NCBI GenBank assembly: GCA_963779515.1
Contig: CAVZYN010000004.1
Coordinates: 1 to 64,000, forward strand
From: CAVZYN01 sp963779515
Lineage (GTDB): Bacteria > Pseudomonadota > Alphaproteobacteria > Rhizobiales > Hyphomicrobiaceae
DNA: 64,000 bases
Reading direction: 5' to 3'
Part shown: positions 1-8,477 of the stretch, piece by piece
Layout of the letters: every line of letters starts with the position of its first letter
Position numbering within the stretch: position 1 is the first letter of the stretch
Program-made: the position numbers and the translations under genes
The notes under the pieces: generated by a model
What the model saw: the letters and a program-made list of their open reading frames with translations, nothing else
What the model was told of the DNA's origin: nothing
The model's database searches: none

Positions 1-3
1 GTG

Positions 4-94
4 TGCGTGTTTCGGCGAAGCCGGACAGTGAATACGATCGAAGCCGGACAGTAGTCCGAGCCATAGCGGACAGCAGTCCGACGAAGCCGGACAG
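4..94. repeat. IS21 left-end terminal repeat cluster
   Basis: Copies of GAAGCCGGACAG occur at 17-28, 40-51 and 83-94, with a shorter variant AGCGGACAG at 65-73. They are inverted relative to the copies at the right end of the element and are the likely IstA binding sites. Confidence 0.8.
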
Positions 95-120
95 CGCCAC
101 CCATCGACGGGCTCAACGGG

Positions 121-891
121 TCACACGGCGGTTTCCGTGTCAAGCTTGCCACGCCTGACCGTCTTATTCTTGGGATCGCGCATGCTGTCGCCAGCGAGGT
201 TCAGGCGGTGTGCGGAGTGCACGAGACGGTCGAGGATAGCGTCGGCGACGGTTGGGTTGGCGATCATCTCGTGCCAGTGCTTCACGTCGATCTGACTGGT
301 CACGATCGTCGAGCCGCGTCCCTGCCGGTCGTCGAGGATCTCAAGGAGATCGCGGCCCTGCTCCGGCGTCAGATGGGCGAGGCCCCAGTCGTCGAGAATG
401 AGCAGCTGCGACCTGGCAATTGTCTTGAGGAGGCGTGCGTGGCGGCCGTCGCCCCGTGCCAGCGCCAAGGCATCGAAGAGGCGCGGCACGCGATAATAGA
501 GCACCGAACGATCATCCCGGCATGCCTTGTGTGCGAGAGCGCACGCGAGCCAACTTTTGCCGAGACCGGTCTTGCCGATGATGATCAGGTTCTGATGCTG
601 GGCGATCCAGTCGCCGGCGACGAGCTTGGCGAGCAGTGGTTTGTCGAGGCCGCGCGCCGCCTTCATGTCGATATCCTCGATCGTCGCGTTCTGCCGGAGC
701 CCGGCGAACTTCAGGCGGCTGACCAGCCGCTTGTTCTCGCGCTCGATCGCTTCGCGGTCGACGAGCAGCCCAAGTCGATCCTCGAATGGAAGTGCAGCAA
801 CATCGGGCTGGCGTCGTTGCTCTTCGAGCGCCTTCGCCATACCGGCAAGACCGAGCGCGACGAGGCGCTGATCGGTTGGATGTGTGAGCAT
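121..891 (-). CDS. istB: IstB-like ATP-binding helper protein of IS21 element
   Basis: The 256-residue product is the AAA+ helper ATPase that activates the IstA transposase and influences target choice. A Walker A segment GKTGLGKSW and a Walker B segment LLILDDWGL are visible, and the length matches the family. The start chosen is the ATG at 891 (MLTHPTDQRLVAL), because sequence upstream of it in the same frame has a low-complexity, non-IstB composition. It lies downstream of istA with about 90 bases between them, in the usual istA-istB order. It appears intact. Confidence 0.92.
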   Translation of the reverse strand: MLTHPTDQRLVALGLAGMAKALEEQRRQPDVAALPFEDRLGLLVDREAIERENKRLVSRLKFAGLRQNATIEDIDMKAARGLDKPLLAKLVAGDWIAQHQNLIIIGKTGLGKSWLACALAHKACRDDRSVLYYRVPRLFDALALARGDGRHARLLKTIARSQLLILDDWGLAHLTPEQGRDLLEILDDRQGRGSTIVTSQIDVKHWHEMIANPTVADAILDRLVHSAHRLNLAGDSMRDPKNKTVRRGKLDTETAV

Positions 892-980
892 TGCAAGTCC
901 TCTTTCTTGATCGCCCGCTTGGTTGATTGCGCGTGCCGCCGAGCGGGCGATCCGATGGCTGCGCATTCCGTGACGCGGCT

Positions 981-2519
981 TCAGTGGTAGTAATCGGCGC
1001 CACGGATATTGCTGTGCCGCAGCGGTTCCCGATTGCTTTCCAGATCGATTGCGAACGCCTTGTCGAGTCCGTGTTTCAGGATCGAGGCGACCGAGCCGTA
1101 GGTGGTCGAGCCGACATGGTTGCCGCGCCGGCATGCGGCCTCGACACGCGCAGTGCCGTGGCTCTTCACCAGACTGAGAATGCCGAGGCACGAGCGGAAG
1201 CCCTGCTCGGGATGCGGCTTCGCCTTCATGATCGCCTCGAACAACGCAATCGTTGCCGGGCCGATCTTGGCCGCCTCGTCCATCATCTTCGCCGGCGTCC
1301 ATTCCGCATAGCGGCGATGCGCGCTCGGCATGTGCTCAGTGATCGTGCTGTGTCGATTGCGCACAGACGAGATGGCATGGCTCGCAATGCGTTGTCCTTT
1401 GTGGAAGATCTCGACCGTCGCCGAAGTTATGCGTGCCTCGACGATCTCGCGGATCAGCTTCGAGGGCACCGAGTAGAAGTGGTCGGCAATCTCGATGTGA
1501 TAGTCGGGTGCGACGCGCGCGCGCTTCCATTCGGCATAGGCGTAGGGCGCGTTCGGCAGAACCTTCAATGCCGGGCGATCAAGCGTCTCCAGAAGTTCGG
1601 CGCGGCTTTTGCCCACGCGCCGCATAACCTTGGCGTTGATCGCCGCGACGCACTCACGGATCGCAACGTTCAACTCGGCCAGAGAGAAGAACGTGACGTT
1701 GCGCAGCTTCGCCAGCACGAACCGTTCGACGATCTGCACGGCAACCTCGACCTTCGCCTTGTCGCGCGGCTTGACGATGCGCGTCGGCAACACGACGCAG
1801 CCGTAGTGATCGGCGAGATCCTGATAGGTCCGGTTGATGCCGGGCTCGTAGCGCGACGGTTTGGTGATGCCGGCCTTGAGGTTATCGGGCACCAGGGCCT
1901 GCGGCACCCCGCCGATCGCATTGAGCGCGTTGACGTGCGCGCCGATCCAGTCCGGCAGCGTCTCGGTCCAGCGCGCCTCGGCATATGTGAAGTTGGATGC
2001 GCCGAGTGCTGCCACGAAGATGCGGGCGCGACGCTCCTCGCCCGTCGCCGGATCGATGACGCCGATCGTGTCGCCGGCCCAGTCGACGAACAGCCGCTCG
2101 CCCGCCAGATGCGTTTGCCGCATCGTCGCCGAGACCGTCTTCTTCCAGACATTGTGCAGCTCGCAGAACCGCGTGTAGCTGTAACCGGCCGGCTGCTCGG
2201 CCAGATACTCCTGCCACAGCAGCGCCAGCGTCACGCCGCGCCGCTTCAGCTCGATCTGGATCATCGGCCAGTCGATGGCCCGCCGACCGCGCTCGCTCTC
2301 GTCGGCGATGGGGAACAGGCGTCGATCAAGCTCGGCGTCATCGAGGCCATCAGGCAGGGGCCATGCGAGGCTCGCTACCTCCGCACGACGCACATATTCG
2401 GCGACCTGCGTTTTGCTGACGCCGGTCGCCTCGCTGATCTTCCGGTAACTCAGTCCAGTCGCGTGCTTCAGGTGAAGCACCTCGCGCACTTTCCGCATCG
2501 ACAATCTCTCCGCCGGCAT
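981..2519 (-). CDS. istA: IS21-family transposase IstA
   Basis: The 512-residue DDE transposase starts with a helix-turn-helix region (residues about 5-45, including LSYRKISEATGVSKTQV). An RNase-H-like catalytic core follows: the first Asp is in FVDWAGDT, the second in LVPDNLKAG, and the Glu probably in KAKVEVAVQIVERF. The C-terminal half has the family's usual beta-rich region. The reading frame is complete and the length is normal for IstA, so the element may still be active with istB downstream. No programmed frameshift is evident. Confidence 0.93.
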   Translation of the reverse strand: MPAERLSMRKVREVLHLKHATGLSYRKISEATGVSKTQVAEYVRRAEVASLAWPLPDGLDDAELDRRLFPIADESERGRRAIDWPMIQIELKRRGVTLALLWQEYLAEQPAGYSYTRFCELHNVWKKTVSATMRQTHLAGERLFVDWAGDTIGVIDPATGEERRARIFVAALGASNFTYAEARWTETLPDWIGAHVNALNAIGGVPQALVPDNLKAGITKPSRYEPGINRTYQDLADHYGCVVLPTRIVKPRDKAKVEVAVQIVERFVLAKLRNVTFFSLAELNVAIRECVAAINAKVMRRVGKSRAELLETLDRPALKVLPNAPYAYAEWKRARVAPDYHIEIADHFYSVPSKLIREIVEARITSATVEIFHKGQRIASHAISSVRNRHSTITEHMPSAHRRYAEWTPAKMMDEAAKIGPATIALFEAIMKAKPHPEQGFRSCLGILSLVKSHGTARVEAACRRGNHVGSTTYGSVASILKHGLDKAFAIDLESNREPLRHSNIRGADYYH

Positions 2520-2598
2520 CGCTTGACCTCTCTGATGAGAGGCAGCGATCAGGTGATTCGATCGTCGAAGGGTGGCGCTATCAGCCGGTCATCCCCGA

Positions 2599-2668
2599 CT
2601 GTCCGGCTTCATCGGACTGTTGTCCGGCTTGCCTCGTATTCACTGTCCGCTTTGCCTCGAATTCCGCA
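2599..2668. repeat. IS21 right-end terminal repeat cluster
   Basis: CTGTCCGGCTTC at 2599-2610, TTGTCCGGCTT at 2620-2630 and CACTGTCCGC at 2641-2650 are inverted copies of the left-end motif. The outermost block ends in CCGCA near 2668. Confidence 0.8.
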
Positions 2669-3696
2669 ACCGCATGCAAACCTAACCCCACCATCACCCG
2701 CATGAACGGCGCATAGACCGCCTTCATGTCCTCCGGCACGCACACAAACAACGTCGCCACCCGCTCCACCACATCCCGCTCCAAATCAAAATCACTGCGC
2801 CGCCCCAAATGCCCCAGCACCCGCCCCTCGGCCCAGATCGCCGTGCCGCGCGACATGGTGGAGAGCAGGTTCTTGCCTTCATCGCTTTCCAAACTGTTCA
2901 GCAGCAACCCCGCTTCCGAGCGCACCACGAACTGCGTCGAGGTCATCATGATCTTGAGCTTGTCTCCAGCACCGCCATCGGCGCCGTCAACAACGCATGC
3001 ACGGAACTCAGATTGCAGCGCTCGGGATCATCCCCGCAGCGCTCCACGATGTACAACAGGAACGCGGTCAGGATGCTCACCGAACGGCTGCGCCAATGGC
3101 TATCCTCATCGCGGGCATCTTTGGGCAGCAGCAATTCCGCCAACCGGCTGCACTCGTCCACCGCCGCAGCAAATCCCTTGAGATCACGTCCATGGGATTG
3201 AACCTGTGCGACCGGTCGGGATCACCCACGTTGATGCAATAGACCGGCCCGAATCTTTGCCGCGCCCGCGCGGTGATGGCGTGTTCTGCCTTTGGGATCG
3301 GTGCAAATCACGCTGCCAGGATAGGTGAGCAAGTTCGGCACCACGATGCCGACCCCCTTCCCGATGCTTGCGGCGCCAAGACCACCACCGAGCCTTCCAC
3401 ATCGAATACCGCAGCATCCGGTTTCCAAGCTTGCCGAGCACCAAGCCCCTGTCACCCAGCAAGCCACCTTGAGCTGCTTCCCGTTCGCTCAACCACCGCG
3501 CCGCGCCAAATGTCACCGGTGCTGACCGCATGTGCCAGGCTAAAGCCCTCGCTCCCCGCACGACCAAGCATCGTCCGATGCCCAAGGCCCGCCAGGTCAT
3601 CCAACCTGCACGCTTCACAAGCCCTATGCGCCAGCGACAATCTGCTGCACATACCGCAGCGGCGGCTGCGACCATCGTCACATCGCTCATGTCCAA
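2669..3696 (-). pseudogene. VirD4/TraG-type conjugative coupling protein, frameshifted and truncated by IS21
   Basis: Three reading frames on the minus strand together give a type IV secretion coupling protein. From the 5' side, about 3480-3350 reads ARWLSEREAAQGGLLGDRG, about 3350-3240 in another frame reads GKGVGIVVPNLLTYPG followed by ICTDPKG, about 3161-2950 reads LAELLLPKDARDEDSHWRS, and about 2949-2669 reads MSRGTAIWAEGRVLGHLG and VCVPEDMKAVYAPF. At least three shifts are needed to join them. The 3' part, with the Walker B region and the C-terminus, is missing because the IS21 right end interrupts the gene near codon HAV. In the family this hexameric membrane ATPase brings the relaxosome to the secretion channel. 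The gene cannot make a working product and marks the region as a former conjugative element. Confidence 0.82.
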
Positions 3697-3917
3697 CCGT
3701 TGGCGGCGATCACCTGCCCGTCAACGTTCTGTGCCCATGCATTCGGCACACAATGGATATATGTTTCCCCCTCCGTGCCTAATGCGCCACGCATCCACAG
3801 CCGATGCATTTCCCTTGCTGGCCCAAAATATTCAGTTTACACATATGAAAACGAGTTGGTAAAACTCAACCGTACCCCGACATCGTTAGCCTTTGCTCAC
3901 CAAGGACCATCGCGCAC

Positions 3918-4199
3918 ATGGCGTTACGGAAAAAACCCGCTCCAACTCTTCGCCTTGCCCGTTCAAAGCGTACCGCCAGACCGCTATCTGATGACGAGCT
4001 TATCGCCCATGCAACCTGGGATAATCCGCTGCTGCGCCGCCACATCGAACGAGATCCTGACATCCGTACTAAGCTCACAGACAGGCTGCGGCATGACCAC
4101 AATGCGATGGCGGCCTATGCCAACACCACTTTTGTAACAGTAGTTGAAGATGACGCGGCAGTGGGAGGAGCTGTCAGGAGGAACGAGCTTCCAGTATAA
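3918..4199 (+). CDS. hypothetical protein, 93 aa
   Basis: The product is a small, basic, soluble protein with an Arg/Lys-rich N-terminus (RKKPAPTLRLARSKRTAR) and a helical middle that may be a short DNA- or protein-binding module. I do not recognise the family. It is the first gene after about 220 bases without a gene (3697-3917, AT-rich, divergent from the coupling-protein remnant) and reads in the same direction as the hypothetical genes that follow. Base composition is less GC-rich than the core genes, consistent with transferred DNA. The end may be affected by a frameshift, because the last dozen residues look unstructured. Confidence 0.45.
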   Translation: MALRKKPAPTLRLARSKRTARPLSDDELIAHATWDNPLLRRHIERDPDIRTKLTDRLRHDHNAMAAYANTTFVTVVEDDAAVGGAVRRNELPV

Positions 4200-4223
4200 T
4201 CGCGCTGCCGAAGCCGCAACGCT

Positions 4224-5070
4224 ATGTCCGATCGCCACGAATTGCTTGGCACCGATAGAGCCAGCACGCAGCACGGACACGATCCGCAGAATATAACCGC
4301 TCCTATTCTTGCATTTATCAATGCCAATGCAGACGCCCTAGTTGCCAAAGGTATATTGACTGCTGACGACGTCTCGGACGTAGGGCGAGGGCTTTCTATT
4401 CCCCGGGATGCATTTTTGAAAGCTGTTGCATATATCTCCCAAGCTCATAATACCGTTGCCAATAATAACAATATCGGCAAAACTCTCAATGTGAACCCTT
4501 CATCAGCTCTTGTCGCCGAAATTATCGACACTTGGCGCAACGCTAATATCAAGTTGCCACAAGCACAGTTGGCAACCATGGCGTCACTCGCCGCCGCCAC
4601 AGCACTATCCTTCCACCGTAACGCCCAGCAAACTGAGCCACATCACGTCGTTGATCCTATCAGCGGACTGGTTCTTCCGCCTCCAGCACGTACGCCCTAC
4701 CAGGAGCGTGCTCGACGCTCCAATGGGCGCCGCCCCAACGCATTCGAGCACATTAGGGCCACCTATCCAGATTATATGGATGCCGGACTTTTGTTCTCGG
4801 GACACGTTTTGGATATCGACAAGCCAGCCTATGAGGCAGCACTTTATCTTGCACACAAAGAAGTTCGCGAGCGTGCTCGAGCAAGGCGAAATCATTACTT
4901 CTGCCGATGTTTTCATTCGCCACGGACTGGTTGTCGGTTATCACCTCGAATATCCTCCCGAACACCTCAAACGGCAGGTTGAGCTGATCAACCGCGCCCG
5001 TGCCTTGAGCATGGCTCCCAAGGCACGCGGACGCCGCCTCGGTTCAGCTCGGGACTCAGATCGTCAATAA
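4224..5070 (+). pseudogene. hypothetical protein, single frameshift near 4880
   Basis: The frame from ATG 4224 reads as an ordinary soluble protein up to about AALYLAHKEVRER. It then runs into an Arg/His/Cys-rich stretch that looks non-coding. The +1 frame continues sensibly with VLEQGEIITSADVF and HGLVVGYHLEYPPEHLKRQ to the stop at 5070. One missing base near 4880 would join them into a protein of about 280 residues. I do not recognise the family. The gene is co-directional with its neighbours in the island. The break may be real decay or a sequencing indel. Confidence 0.5.
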
Positions 5071-5169
5071 AGCCATATGAAAAATCATTTGACTATTATG
5101 GATCATGATCGTAAATGATCAAGTCAGCGCTGATTGCTGCGCTTGGCCCCTCCACAGTAAGTCACATCC

Positions 5170-5343
5170 ATGACGGCCAATCATCCAAGAACAACCGTTG
5201 CCCCTCCTATCACCGCTAATTCAATGATTGCGTATCTCTCCGCACTCGAACGTGAGGATGACAAAGGAACTGTCGAACTCGGTACTGCGCGCAGTCTCAT
5301 CACCAATCTCAAACTGTGGCTCCATGCACAGAAAGTTCTTTGA
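5170..5343 (+). CDS. small hypothetical protein, 57 aa
   Basis: An ATG at 5170 opens a frame of 57 codons (MTANHPRTTVAPPITANSM at the N-terminus, then an acidic helical segment and a C-terminus LWLHAQKVL) that stops at 5343. Amino-acid composition is normal and the two helices are plausible, unlike the overlapping longer frame from 5228. No recognisable family. Support is only the composition and the context of same-strand small genes in the island. Confidence 0.35.
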   Translation: MTANHPRTTVAPPITANSMIAYLSALEREDDKGTVELGTARSLITNLKLWLHAQKVL

Positions 5344-5477
5344 CTTTCACAAAGCTGCAGCGCCCAACTTTATTTGTGATTTGAATACGCACATCACCGC
5401 CCAACCCGTAGGCACCTCCATAGACGACCGCATCCACGCGGCATACCGTTCCAGCGCCAATAAACAAAGGAGGCGCC

Positions 5478-6069
5478 ATGGACAAACCAACAGCCGCAAG
5501 GCAATTTCGTGATCAGCCTGAACTTCAGCCGCAACAGCAATCCGAAGGCGCCGCCGATCACGGGCCGGATCTCCACTCCCGAAGATCCTGAGACAGAATT
5601 CAACTTCTCCGCCTTCGAGCACACCGACAAGAATGGCGAGTCCTATTGGATCGGCCCCGTGGATATGAACCGCTCCATGCGCCAGGCCCTCAACACCGAA
5701 CCCAGCAAGGCACCAACTTCGTCGCCATCCGCGAAAACGGGTTCAAGGTGTTCAAGGAGCGACCACGACGGCAGCCCAACCCCACATACGCCGCACTCTC
5801 CGAAGCCGAGCAGGCGCACGAGGACAGCAAGCCCGCCTATTGGGCCACCTGGACGCGCACCGAAGGAACCCCAACTCCGCGCGTCCGCCTGGGAACGCGA
5901 CCCACGCCGCTACGGCCCCTGGGCGTCCGGCAACACCCAACATCCGTTGACCAAAGAACAAGCCGCCGCGCTTGACACCGGTAAGCCCGACGCCGCTGAC
6001 CTCAACGCGCCGGAACCAAAACGCCCTGCACCCCGTCGCTCCAAAGCGGATGAACGCCAACGGGCCTAG
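5478..6069 (+). pseudogene. hypothetical island protein, multiply frameshifted
   Basis: A strong ribosome binding site AGGAGG at 5468-5473 precedes the ATG at 5478. The protein-like segments alternate between two frames: MDKPTAARQF (5478 frame), then RISTPEDPETEFNFSAFEH and NGESYWIGPVDMNRSM (+1 frame to about 5705), then TNFVAIRENGFKVFKERP and LSEAEQAHEDSKPAYWATW (original frame to about 5860), then AWERDPRRYGPW and TKEQAAALDTGKPDAADLN (+1 frame to 6069). At least three indels are required. The intact ancestor would be about 195 residues. I do not recognise the family, but the clear protein signal in each piece shows a gene that was once functional. Confidence 0.6.
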
Positions 6070-6177
6070 CATTTCTCGGCTTGCGTGCTGACCATAGGGC
6101 GATAGTCTCCTAGACACCCGCGCCGCCGCGCGCCAAAATGCCAACCGATCATGTTGAGTTTGTTGGAGTTTTAGGTC

Positions 6178-6921
6178 ATGCCGCAGCGTGCACCAGCGGA
6201 TCAGGCCCTGCACGATAGATTGCATAAGCCCCCTTCACGGTCAAAATCCACACGATCGCTTGACAATAATCCGTATACGCTCCATAAGAAGCCACAACGG
6301 AAGTCAGAGGGCGTGAGTTTTGATGAGGTGCGGTTCAAGAAAGTACTGAGATCGAAGTGTGAGGTCGATCCGCAAGGCGTCGTCCACGTACCACTTGATC
6401 AGCTCATGACGCTGGTCCGTACCTGCACCGCCAAGGAAGTTCCCTATCAGGCAACCGCGACCTTGCCGCCAGCCGCGACCGAGCACATTCATCATCTGCC
6501 TGAAGCGAAGCAATCCGTTGTGCGTCAGGCCCTCCTGCTTGCCCAGAACGCCAACCTTGTGTGCGCAGTTACAGGCTTGTCGCCGTTGCCGCCGCCGCGT
6601 CACCCCTACAAGCTACGCGGCGATAAGTACGGCGTGGAACTCCCCGCTGATCGGTATGTGACGGAGCAGGAGTGGGCCGATCTAGCTAAGGCGAAACTTT
6701 TATACCTGCCATGGCTTGCACGAATTGATGAGCCACTGCAGCAGGCGATCCACTATCTAGCCCGTAAATCCGTCAATTCAATTGACGATTTTGCATGGGG
6801 TCTTGGGATTTGGACCGCCAACAAGCTAGAGAACGAAGGTCAACATAGCACTCAGGGTGCGTTGCTGATCCATGTCCGAGGTATCATATCTTCGACTTCA
6901 AGAACCGTCGGTAGCCGATAA
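6178..6921 (+). CDS. hypothetical protein, 247 aa
   Basis: A soluble protein with a basic, low-complexity N-terminus (about residues 1-45) and an alpha-helical body containing HLPEAKQSVVRQALLLAQNA and YVTEQEWADLAKAKLLYLPW. No transmembrane segment or catalytic motif is visible and I do not recognise the family. The last 20 residues (IISSTSRTVGSR) look out of character, so the 3' end could be frameshifted. It lies 108 bases after the previous broken gene on the same strand; 6070-6177 holds nothing I can identify. Confidence 0.5.
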   Translation: MPQRAPADQALHDRLHKPPSRSKSTRSLDNNPYTLHKKPQRKSEGVSFDEVRFKKVLRSKCEVDPQGVVHVPLDQLMTLVRTCTAKEVPYQATATLPPAATEHIHHLPEAKQSVVRQALLLAQNANLVCAVTGLSPLPPPRHPYKLRGDKYGVELPADRYVTEQEWADLAKAKLLYLPWLARIDEPLQQAIHYLARKSVNSIDDFAWGLGIWTANKLENEGQHSTQGALLIHVRGIISSTSRTVGSR

Positions 6922-7250
6922 AAGGTCTGGATCGAGTTGTTCAACGAAGTGTTTGGGTGACAGTCTCGCACTGTTTCAATCGCGTCATTGACAAACTCCG
7001 CGAACATCGGCAGCCTCGCTGTACGACATTGCTGTGATTTGTATCGACGCAAATCGGTGTCGACCGAATGACCTGAACCAATCGCTGTTGCGATTCAGCT
7101 TGAAAGGCCACCCCGTGTCGACACTCACATCCACAGCATTTCATTCGTTTGATCTTCCAGCCGTGAACTTGCCAACAGAGCCCTGCGCTTCGTCGCGCAT
7201 CGCCTCCGTAGCCAAGATCACCGACGCCACTTACTGGAAAGATCAACAAC
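6922..7250 (+). other. 329-base stretch without a supported gene
   Basis: Short frames exist on both strands, including a 66-codon minus-strand frame at 6852-7052, but none has a ribosome binding site plus protein-like composition. Nothing recognisable is seen. Confidence 0.4.
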
Positions 7251-7958
7251 ATGAAATTAAACGAAAAAGAAAATCATCGTCCGCCGTTCTCCTACGTACC
7301 TGAGCGGCTGAAACCATTCTTGGCGACCGCCTACTACTTGACCCAGATCGTCGGCATGATTGCCGCAGCGGTTATGGGTTGGAAGATACTGTTTTCAAAC
7401 TCGACGTCATCTAAACCCGCCAACAGTCCAGGGGGCTCTTCATCGACTTCGCCTGATCGCCCACCAAATCCCAAAGAACCCGAGGTGGTTTATCAAACTC
7501 CGAAACCAGTTGGGCCTGCTCCGCCAGCTCCAGAAATTGCTGTGCTAAATCCGAAACCACCGGAAATAATTACTTATCCCCAGGTGCAGGGTTCGTTTTT
7601 ACCTCGACGAGATCCTTCAGTTGGACAAGTTGTTGGCCCCGGAGCGCCTTCTGGACCGGCCAACATTTTTTTACCCCCACCCCCCCCTTCTCTCGAACTT
7701 TATCCAAATTTCAGTGAGCGCCGAATAGGAAGACCCGCTGCATCCCGAAAGACATGTCGGTTTATTCAAGGCCGATCAAGACAAAGTGGCTCGCTTCGTT
7801 GCGTCAGCACTGATCTTGACGGCTCATCGCGATCTGAATCGTTCAAGATCGATGACGAGGACGAAGACGCTTATCCTTTCGAGTGCATTCAGCAGGGCAT
7901 CCAGAGTTGCAAAAAAAACTGGATGAACAAAAGGGTTTTTAAGCCATCGCGCAATTGA
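7251..7958 (+). CDS. proline-rich single-pass membrane protein, hypothetical
   Basis: Residues about 25-48 (ATAYYLTQIVGMIAAAVMGW) form one membrane segment. A long Pro/Ser-rich extracytoplasmic or linker region follows (about 55-160, including PPPPPS). The C-terminal 60 residues have two Cys and an acidic run (IDDEDEDAYPFECIQQG). The start ATG at 7251 follows a weak AAAGATC-type site. Family not recognised. In conjugative or secretion regions such tethered Pro-rich proteins can be envelope-spanning, but that is a guess from architecture alone. Confidence 0.5.
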   Translation: MKLNEKENHRPPFSYVPERLKPFLATAYYLTQIVGMIAAAVMGWKILFSNSTSSKPANSPGGSSSTSPDRPPNPKEPEVVYQTPKPVGPAPPAPEIAVLNPKPPEIITYPQVQGSFLPRRDPSVGQVVGPGAPSGPANIFLPPPPPSLELYPNFSERRIGRPAASRKTCRFIQGRSRQSGSLRCVSTDLDGSSRSESFKIDDEDEDAYPFECIQQGIQSCKKNWMNKRVFKPSRN

Positions 7959-7968
7959 TCATGCAGAC

Positions 7969-8280
7969 ATGAAAGCGTTCCCGCACACTCCCGACTTCTT
8001 GCGCACTGCCAAACGCATCGTCTGGTTCAAACCGCCCGAAGACGCCCTCAACAGCCCCATTGAGCTCATGGCGTACGCCATGAAGGCCTCCACGGATGAA
8101 GATATGGCGCTGTTGCTGGAGCACGTTGGCCCAGAAGGATTAGCCGAGGCCATCGATAAGGCCCCGCCCGGAATCATCACGCCGCGCTCGTGGGCTTACT
8201 GGAACGACAAGATTGGCCGCTATCCGACGCCGCCCCTGCTCAGCCGTGCCGATCTCTTAATTGACAGCGTCGCGCGATAA
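7969..8280 (+). CDS. hypothetical protein, 103 aa, mobile-island type
   Basis: A compact soluble protein starting MKAFPHTPDFLRTAKRIVWF and ending with SWAYWNDKIGRYPTPPLL. From memory, close relatives with FPHTPxFLRTAKRIVWF are widespread in proteobacterial islands and often sit beside an AbiEii-type nucleotidyltransferase toxin gene. No such partner is present here, so a toxin-antitoxin role is only a possibility. It starts 10 bases after the preceding membrane-protein gene and is the last gene before the tRNA-Arg boundary. 8281-8400 contains a short direct repeat GGTCGCTAATTGGTCGCT and no gene. Confidence 0.7.
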   Translation: MKAFPHTPDFLRTAKRIVWFKPPEDALNSPIELMAYAMKASTDEDMALLLEHVGPEGLAEAIDKAPPGIITPRSWAYWNDKIGRYPTPPLLSRADLLIDSVAR

Positions 8281-8400
8281 CTCATCGCCGATGGTGTTGC
8301 GACGGTCCCACACCTCGCCAGCATCCAAAATGTGGTCGCTAATTGGTCGCTAGGTGATTGGGCGAAGACTGATCAATTTTGACTAAGTCATTGATTTTAT

Positions 8401-8477
8401 TGGCGCGCCCGAAAGGATTCGAACCTCTGACCCCCAAATTCGTAGTCTGGTGCTCTATCCAGCTGAGCTACGGGCGC
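8401..8477 (-). tRNA. tRNA-Arg (anticodon ACG)
   Basis: Reading the minus strand, the acceptor stem GCGCCCG pairs with CGGGCGC. The D arm is GCTCAGCTGGATAGAGC, the anticodon arm has loop CTACGAA with anticodon ACG, and the T arm contains TTCGAAT. A G discriminator at 8404 is followed by an encoded CCA (8401-8403). ACG identifies the arginine tRNA for CGU/CGC/CGA after inosine modification. Its 3' end faces the hypothetical-gene island, the usual integration geometry. Confidence 0.95.

Larger units (their letters stand above)
4..2668. mobile_element. IS21-family insertion sequence
   Basis: The element carries the two-gene istA-istB arrangement of the IS21 family on the minus strand, bounded by imperfect terminal inverted repeats that read inward from TG. 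The left end (about 4-37) and the reverse complement of the right end (about 2634-2668) align with few mismatches and share GGACAGTGAATACGA exactly. Further copies of a GAAGCCGGACAG-like motif follow inside each end, typical of the multiple transposase sites in this family. The size, about 2.66 kb, is within the family range. Only three bases lie left of the proposed left end, so a target duplication cannot be tested and the exact ends are uncertain by a few bases. The right end lies in a coupling-protein pseudogene. Confidence 0.85.

Noticed and set aside
1..3. Target-site duplication of the IS21 element
   Set aside because: Only three bases of left flank are available, so no duplication can be shown.
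927..2705. 592-codon plus-strand frame across istA
   Set aside because: It is the antisense of istA, Arg/His/Asp-rich with no domain, and arises from high GC content.
6852..7052. 66-codon minus-strand frame downstream of the 247-aa gene
   Set aside because: No ribosome binding site, and it overlaps the 3' end of the better-supported plus-strand gene.
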